Assembly: GCA_030762895.1 (NCBI GenBank)
Contig: CM061065.1
Coordinates: 65,766,200 to 65,830,199 of the forward strand
Origin: Sophora flavescens
Lineage: Eukaryota; Streptophyta; Magnoliopsida; Fabales; Fabaceae
Direction: 5' to 3'
DNA length: 64,000 nucleotides
Shown here: positions 58,379-64,000 of the stretch, in pieces
Layout: each line of letters begins with the position of its first letter
Position numbering within the stretch: the first letter of the stretch is position 1
Notes under the pieces: generated by a model
Databases searched by the model: none
What the model saw: the letters and a program-made list of their open reading frames with translations, nothing else
Told to the model about the DNA's origin: nothing
Made by a program: the position numbers and the translations under genes

Positions 58379-59233
58379 ATGGCAAATCTCGACATCATTG
58401 CTGATCCCACCAATCCTCTTTACATGCATCCCAATGAAAATCCTGGCTCTGTCTTGGTTTCAGCTCCTTTGATTGGTAGAAATTATCACTCTTGGTCTCG
58501 CGCCATGTTCTTAGCCCTGAAAGCAAATAACAAACTTCCTTTCATCAATGGCTCCATTCCCAAACCTGATGAGGACGACCCTACCTTCCCAGCATGGGAT
58601 CGCTGCCACATTTATGTACTTTCTTGGATTCATCACTCTTTGCATCCGGATGTATTGCCTAGCATTCTATGGATGGACACCGCTGCAGAAGTGTGGAAAG
58701 ATCTCAGAATTCGGTTTTACCAAGGGGATGTATTTCGCATTGCTGATTTACAAGAGGAGATCTTTATGTGCAAGCAAGGTGATATGTCTATCTCTGCTTA
58801 TTTCGCACAACTGAAAGGATTATGGCAGGAACTTGATAATTTTAGGCCCATTCCCCTTTGTTTTTGTGCAACTCGATGTACTTGCACTTTGATCCCCACA
58901 ATTCAGACCTATAGAGACAATGATCATGTCATTCGGTTTCTTAGAGGACTCAATGAGCAGTATTCCCATGTCAATTCCCAAATAATGTTGATGAAGCCCC
59001 TACCTGACATCAATGAGTCATTTTCTCTGTTATGTCAACAAGAAAGAGAGATTGGTGGGCCTGTTAAGGAACCACAAATCTTGTTCAACTCCATTGAAGA
59101 TAGAAATCAGGGTTGGAATAGAAATAATCGAGGCAGAGGGGGCAGGAATGGATCTAGCAGACGTGGCAATTCAGGGAAGAACCTAAGAGTTCTGGCACTG
59201 GTTTCACTCCCGAGCAGCACAAGGTCTTGCTAG
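58379..59233 (+). pseudogene. Copia gag (unit 1)
   Basis: The ATG at 58,379 opens 284 codons. The CopiaN-like start contains VLVSAPLIGRNYHSWSRAM, followed by the UBN2-type gag body (AAEVWKDLRIRFYQGD, QEEIFMCKQGDMSISAYFAQ, RDNDHVIRFLRGLNEQYSHV). Gag packages element RNA. The C-terminal RG-rich part shifts frame after SGKN, and no CCHC zinc knuckle is present, so the pol frame (GTGFTPEQHKVLLALLQG) is reached only by a frame change. The near-identical copy in unit 2 is at 62,362-63,216. Confidence 0.85.
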
Positions 59234-59289
59234 CACTGCTTCAAGGATCTCGGGAATCATAGCACTAACCAGATCACTACCTATCCTGT

Positions 59290-59717
59290 CATACCAAAGC
59301 TTTCAGGTATAATTTGTAGCCTATCTAGTCTTTCCAAACCTAATCTTTGGATCTTGGACACTGGTGCCACAGATCATGTTTGCTTCTCTTTAGACCTTTT
59401 TCAAAGTTTTAGGAGGATAACCCCCATTCCAGTCAAGCTTCCAAATGGTAGTCATGTCACCTCCAACATATCAGGAACCATTTTTTCTCACCGATCTTTA
59501 CCTTAGTGATGTTCTCTACATTCCTGAAGTTCCGAATTCTAACACTGCATCTAAGCTGGGTTTCCTAATCGATAATCACATGTTTTTAACAAAAGGTGGA
59601 AAGGAAAGAACTGAGAAAGAATTTGAGAGTTTATGTTGGAGCTCAGGATTTTCCAGATTTCAAGTTGCTTGCAATGACACAAGAGCAGTGATAGGAGTGA
59701 TTGAATTTCATAAATAA
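59290..59717 (+). pseudogene. Copia protease fused to OMT exon-4 end, frame broken
   Basis: The protease active site WILDTGATDHVC lies at about 59,347-59,382, then KLPNGSHVTSNISGT. An indel near 59,485 shifts the frame. The block DLYLSDVLYIPE then runs at 59,526/59,527 straight into the OMT exon-4 end (VPNSNTASKLGF...GVIEFHK, stop at 59,717). The OMT part is 63 residues with Ser-to-Thr at NDTRAV relative to the parental gene. It lacks the SAM site and the catalytic histidine, so it has no methyltransferase function. Confidence 0.88.
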
Positions 59718-60524
59718 AAATTACTCAACTACAATTGACATTCTTGATATGTTTAAGCAGCTATGAAAACATATTTGAGAAAGGGAAAATAAGGTAGCAT
59801 AGTATGAAGAGACATTGTCTCAAGTCTATTAAATAATGAAGCGTGTTTTTTTTTCCTGATAGTTTGTCCATGATATTAAAAATTGTCCATTGGTTTGAGG
59901 AGTAATGAGAATTTCGGCCTTTGTGCTGTCCCTTATCCCACTTTTTATCATGTCATCTGATCACTTTATAAATCAAACATGGAATAACTACTCTTGTGCG
60001 ATTCAATCCGTTATTGTTTTTTATTATTTTAAATCAAATGCACCTACATGTGTGTATTATTATTCTTGCATAAGTGTCATGCTAATCTATTAGCTTTTAC
60101 TTCAACAGTTTCTTTTCAACGAGGGTCTATATTTTTGTTTATATTTTATTTTTCTTTTGGGTCTATAGCCTTCGTTATATAAGAAAATAAAAAGAAAACC
60201 TAACTTGTGACTGGCCAAGCCTCATTTTAGATAAAATATTCAATTGACTAAAAGTCTGTTTGTTATAGATTATTTTGGGAAAAAATTATTTTTAAATAAT
60301 AATGACTTGTGAGGATTTTGATTGTATTTGTTTTAACTTTTAGAAATAATGAAGAATCTAAAAATAATAATTAATTGTTAAAGCAAATCCGAAGCTAATT
60401 AAAATCTGATTTATAGAGGAGATATATCGTTCACAAAAAAAGTTATGAAAAGACAATTGACAGAACATGCTTAGTAAGGGGACTGACATGATGCATATTT
60501 TGAAAACTGTCAAAATAAAATAGA

Positions 60525-60908
60525 GGTTTAATGAACTTTTTTGTCTCTACATTTTAGGTGAGTTTTGATTTTAGTCTCTAATATATTTTTTTTCAATGGT
60601 TTTCGTCCTTGACAATTTCAAAGCGTTGATTTGAGTCCGTGTTATTCCAAACGTTGGTTTTGGTTTTCACATGTTGCTTCATATATCATCGGTATCTTCC
60701 AATAACAACTTCAAGTACCACCTCCAATTCTCTTATGCCTCCTGCTCAAGCACTACAAAAGCAAGGGAAAGTACTAATCATTTTGCTCCCTCTCAACTCC
60801 TAAAACCAATCTTTTGAAATTACTAAGGATCAAAACCATTATAAAAAAATGTTAAATATCAAAACCAAAACTCACCTAAAATATAGTGATCAAAAAGTTT
60901 ATTAAACT
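60525..60908. mobile_element. MULE-like MITE (unit 2)
   Basis: Copy of 56,539-56,922 with the same 9-bp flanks. Confidence 0.75.
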
Positions 60909-61150
60909 TAAAATAAATGAAACTAAAAGAAAAAACTGACACAGCCTTGGGATATATTTGTCTCAAAAGACAAATATTAAGTTCAATAAAATTAAATAAC
61001 AAGTAATGGACAAAAACATGTATAGGGCGCCTACAAAACAAAATCAAGCATTGGACACAATCATTCAAACATTATATGAAGTGATGGACGCATAGGCATT
61101 AATCCATAATAGAATGCATGTTCAAGTGTTTCCTGATGATTGTGAATCTA

Positions 61151-61446
61151 TCCTCAGCGTTGGGTTTGGTAGATATGTCAATCTATTGAGGGTTAGTATC
61201 AATAAATTGAATATCAAATACCTCTTTTTTGTGTATAGTCTTTAATAAAATGATGTTTATTCTTTATATGTTTAGCTCTCGAATGTAAGATATGATTCTT
61301 TGATATGTTTATGGCAATCATGTTATCACAAAACATTGGAATCTTACTTACAAATACGTTGTAATTATCGAGTTGATGTTTAATCCAAAGAAGTTGAGAA
61401 CAACAACTAGTAGTCGAGGTGTATTCAGCTTCAACAATAGATAGGG
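61151..61446 (-). pseudogene. Copia RNase H relic (unit 2)
   Basis: Copy of 57,165-57,460, same orientation and same defects. Confidence 0.72.
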
Positions 61447-61840
61447 TTATAGTATTTTACCTCTTACTTGACCATTAGACTATGTGAACATCTAATTTTG
61501 TCCCATTTGTTTATTTTATTTAATTCTATTTTTTTATTTCAGGAAAAGAAGAGAAAAAAAAAATATAGTGAAGAAAGAAGGAAGAAAAGAGACATAAGTC
61601 GGAAAAAAAGGAAAAAGAAGAAGATTGGGCTCCTCCATCATTTTTTCTATAAATACCGACACAAGAAGAAAGAAAAGGGGGTCTGAAAAAGAGAGAAAAA
61701 GTCTGGATTTTTTTTGTTCATCTTGTTGCTATTTTCGTTTTCTGTAATAAGTGAAATTCGAAATCACTGGAGTTTTCTTTCTTCTCCACAATTGTATTTT
61801 CGTTACACTCTGATTTTTGGGGATTTTTGTTTGTAACTTT

Positions 61841-62110
61841 TGTTAAAGTAGCCATATGGTTAAGTTAGTTACAAAGTTGGTTAAGTTAGCTAAGTTAGTT
61901 ATTCCTTGTTAGTTGTTAGTTGAAGTTAGTTAGCCTTCTTAGCTTCTCAATCTTTTTAGTCTTTCAGATGTATATATATGTATCTGCTTGCAATAATTAT
62001 CACTCAATGAATGAATTTCACCATTCAAACACTAAGTCCTCATTGCTTGCACAATAAGAAAAGTGTGATGAGTTCTGTTGCTGTTGCCATTCAGTTCTTC
62101 TGTTTTCACA
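61841..62110 (+). repeat. Copia LTR (270 bp, unit 2)
   Basis: Copy of 57,858-58,127, followed by TGGTATCA. Confidence 0.75.
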
Positions 62111-62361
62111 TGGTATCATTCACTTTCTACCTAGCTTCCGCTTCCAAGATTCTTGATCCTTCGTTGATCATTTTTCGATCCTTGTTGTATTGATCCTTTG
62201 TTGATCACTTCTTGATCCTTTGTTGATCATCTTTCGATCCTTTGTTGATCGTTTTTTGACCATTTCTTGATCCCTTGTTGATCCTTCTCGCATACTTGCT
62301 GATTCTTCAAATCAATCTATCTTCTTTCTGATTCCATTTTTCCTTTGATTCTTTGCGAAAA

Positions 62362-63216
62362 ATGGCAAATCTCGACATCATTGCTGATCCCACCAATCCT
62401 CTTTACATGCATCCCAATGAAAATCCTGGCTCTGTCTTGGTTTCAGCTCCTTTGATTGGTAGAAATTATCACTCTTGGTCTCGCGCCATGTTCTTAGCCC
62501 TGAAAGCAAATAACAAACTTCCTTTCATCAATGGCTCCATTCCCAAACCTGATGAGGACGACCCTACCTTCCCCGCATGGGATCGCTGCCACATTTATGT
62601 ACTTTCTTGGATTCATCACTCTTTGCATCCGGATGTATTGCCTAGCATTCTATGGATGGACACCGCTGCAGAAGTGTGGAAAGATCTCAGAATTCGGTTT
62701 TACCAAGGGGATGTATTTCGCATTGCTGATTTACAAGAGGAGATCTTTATGTGCAAGCAAGGTGATATGTCTATCTCTGCTTATTTCGCACAACTGAAAG
62801 GATTATGGCAGGAACTTGATAATTTTAGGCCCATTCCCCTTTGTTTTTGTGCAACTCGATGTACTTGCACTTTGATCCCCACAATTCAGACCTATAGAGA
62901 CAATGATCATGTCATTCGGTTTCTTAGAGGACTCAATGAGCAGTATTCCCATGTCAATTCCCAAATAATGTTGATGAAGCCCCTACCTGACATCAATGAG
63001 TCATTTTCTCTGTTATGTCAACAAGAAAGAGAGATTGGTGGGCCTGTTAAGGAACCACAAATCTTGTTCAACTCCATTGAAGATAGAAATCAGGGTTGGA
63101 ATAGAAATAATCGAGGCAGAGGGGGCAGGAATGGATCTAGCAGACGTGGCAATTCAGGGAAGAACCTAAGAGTTCTGGCACTGGTTTCACTCCCGAGCAG
63201 CACAAGGTCTTGCTAG
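62362..63216 (+). pseudogene. Copia gag (unit 2)
   Basis: 284 codons from ATG 62,362, the same protein as in unit 1, with the same frame change after SGKN and no zinc knuckle. Confidence 0.85.
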
Positions 63217-63701
63217 CACTGCTTCAAGGATCTCAGAATCATAGCACTAACCAGATCACTACCTATCCTGTCATACCAAAGCTTTCAGGTATAATTTGTA
63301 GCCTATCTAGTCTTTCCAAACCTAATCTTTGGATCTTGGACACTGGTGCCACAGATCATGTTTGCTTCTCTTTAGACCTTTTTCAAAGTTTTAGGAGGAT
63401 AACCCCCATTCCAGTCAAGCTTCCAAATGGTAGTCATGTCACCTCCAACATATCAGGAACCATTTTTTTCTCAGCTGATCTTTACCTTAGTGATGTTCTC
63501 TACATTCCTGAAGTTCCGAATTCTAACACTGCATCTAAGCTGGGTTTCCTAATCGATAATCACATGTTTTTAACAAAAGGTGGAAAGGAAAGAACTGAGA
63601 AAGAATTTGAGAGTTTATGTTGGAGCTCAGGATTTTCCAGATTTCAAGTTGCTTGCAATGACACAAGAGCAGTGATAGGAGTGATTGAATTTCATAAATA
63701 A
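63165..63701 (+). pseudogene. Open chimeric frame: Copia protease fused to OMT exon-4 end
   Basis: Unlike unit 1, this copy is open from the gag-pol junction (SSGTGFTPEQHKV) through the protease site WILDTGATDHVC, DLYLSDVLYIPE and, across the junction at 63,510/63,511, the OMT end VPNSNTASKLGF...EFHK, stopping at 63,701. The only upstream start is in the gag frame, so expression would need a frameshift or an alternative start. The OMT part lacks SAM-binding and catalytic residues. A function is not implied, but the fusion is in frame. Confidence 0.85.
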
Positions 63702-64000
63702 AAATTACTCAACTACAATTGACATTCTTGATATGTTTAAGCAGCTATGAAAAAATATTTGAGAAAGGGAAAATAAGGTAGCATAGTATGAAGAGACATT
63801 GTCTCAAGTCTATTAAATAATGAAGCGTGTTTTTTTTTCCTGATAGTTTGTCCATGATATTAAAAATTGTCCATTGGTTTGAGGAGTAATGAGAATTTCG
63901 GCCTTTGTGCTGTCCCTTATCCCACTTTTTATCATGTCATCTAATCACTTTATAAATCAAACATGGAATAACTACTCTTGTGCGATTCAATCCGTTATTG
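63511..64000 (+). repeat. Tandem array unit 3 (start, cut by window edge)
   Basis: Repeats the OMT exon-4 end and 3' flank again; the remainder lies outside the window. In exon 4 it shares the GACACAAG and GGAGTG variants of unit 2 against GACTCAAG and GGTGTG in unit 1. Confidence 0.93.

Larger units (their letters stand above)
55541..59526 (+). repeat. Tandem array unit 1 (3,986 bp)
   Basis: Starts at AAGTTCCGAATTC inside OMT exon 4 and ends in the Copia protease just before the same sequence returns at 59,527. It contains the true OMT gene end and 3' flank, an inverted MITE-like block (55,865-56,065), a MULE-like MITE, a minus-strand Copia RNase H relic, a Copia LTR, gag and protease. Confidence 0.93.
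59527..63510 (+). repeat. Tandem array unit 2 (3,984 bp)
   Basis: Collinear with unit 1 throughout, with only scattered substitutions and one- to three-base indels. Contains the OMT exon-4 end, 3' flank, MITEs, RNase H relic, Copia LTR, gag and protease. Confidence 0.93.

Noticed and set aside
59527..63701. Additional OMT genes in the array
   Set aside because: Only the last 63 codons are repeated; exons 1-3, the SAM site and the catalytic histidine are absent.
1..64000. tRNA genes, rRNA genes, CRISPR arrays, operons
   Set aside because: None seen; the 5S-like block is part of a TRIM and the U6-like block is a pseudogene. CRISPR and operon logic do not apply to this plant DNA.

Overview
The window is nuclear DNA of a flowering plant, most likely a papilionoid legume. 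The evidence is long AT-rich intergenic sequence, plant-type L1, Copia, Tekay, CACTA, Helitron, hAT and TRIM elements, GT-AG introns, and an O-methyltransferase that by my recollection resembles the legume chalcone/isoliquiritigenin 2'-O-methyltransferases. The organism is inferred, not read directly. Only one host gene looks intact; nearly everything else is transposon.

1-8,403: the end of a probable LTR (1-916), an unassigned stretch, then a decayed L1-type LINE on the minus strand (about 2,040-8,050). A MITE interrupts its reverse transcriptase. A U6-snRNA-like sequence on the plus strand (8,063-8,156) begins where the LINE homology stops.

8,404-43,685: one Copia element, bounded by LTRs that start TGTTGG and end in CAACA or TAACA, with a perfect 5-bp target duplication TGATA. 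Four insertions stretch it to about 35 kb. (a) A probable Helitron ending at CTAG 22,759 carries fragments of a mitochondrial-carrier gene and a beta-galactosidase gene. It is itself interrupted by a non-autonomous CACTA element (13,723-17,275, TSD AAT, carrying a two-exon B3-like reading frame) and by a 3.8-kb solo LTR (17,590-21,421, TSD AATGG). (b) A minus-strand Tekay-type Ty3/gypsy element with about 4-kb LTRs (24,346-35,033, TSD CGAAC) sits in the Copia gag. (c) A non-autonomous LTR element (38,335-42,582) full of CACGGCC/GGCCGTG palindromes sits just inside the Copia 3' LTR. (d) A short LINE 3' tail lies inside the Helitron.

43,686-53,620: gene-free AT-rich DNA with MITEs (one hAT MITE with TSD ATCGTGTA), microsatellites, local tandem duplications, and a Cassandra-type TRIM whose first LTR carries a 5S-rRNA-like domain that is deleted from the second.

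53,624-64,000: a four-exon, 366-aa class I O-methyltransferase gene with a TATA box. From the middle of its last exon the sequence becomes a tandem array with a 3,984-3,986-bp period. Each unit runs from the OMT exon-4 end through the 3' flank, a MULE-like MITE, a minus-strand Copia RNase H relic, a Copia LTR, gag and protease, and then back into OMT exon 4. This gives Copia-protease/OMT chimeric junctions at 59,526 and 63,510; the array runs off the right edge.
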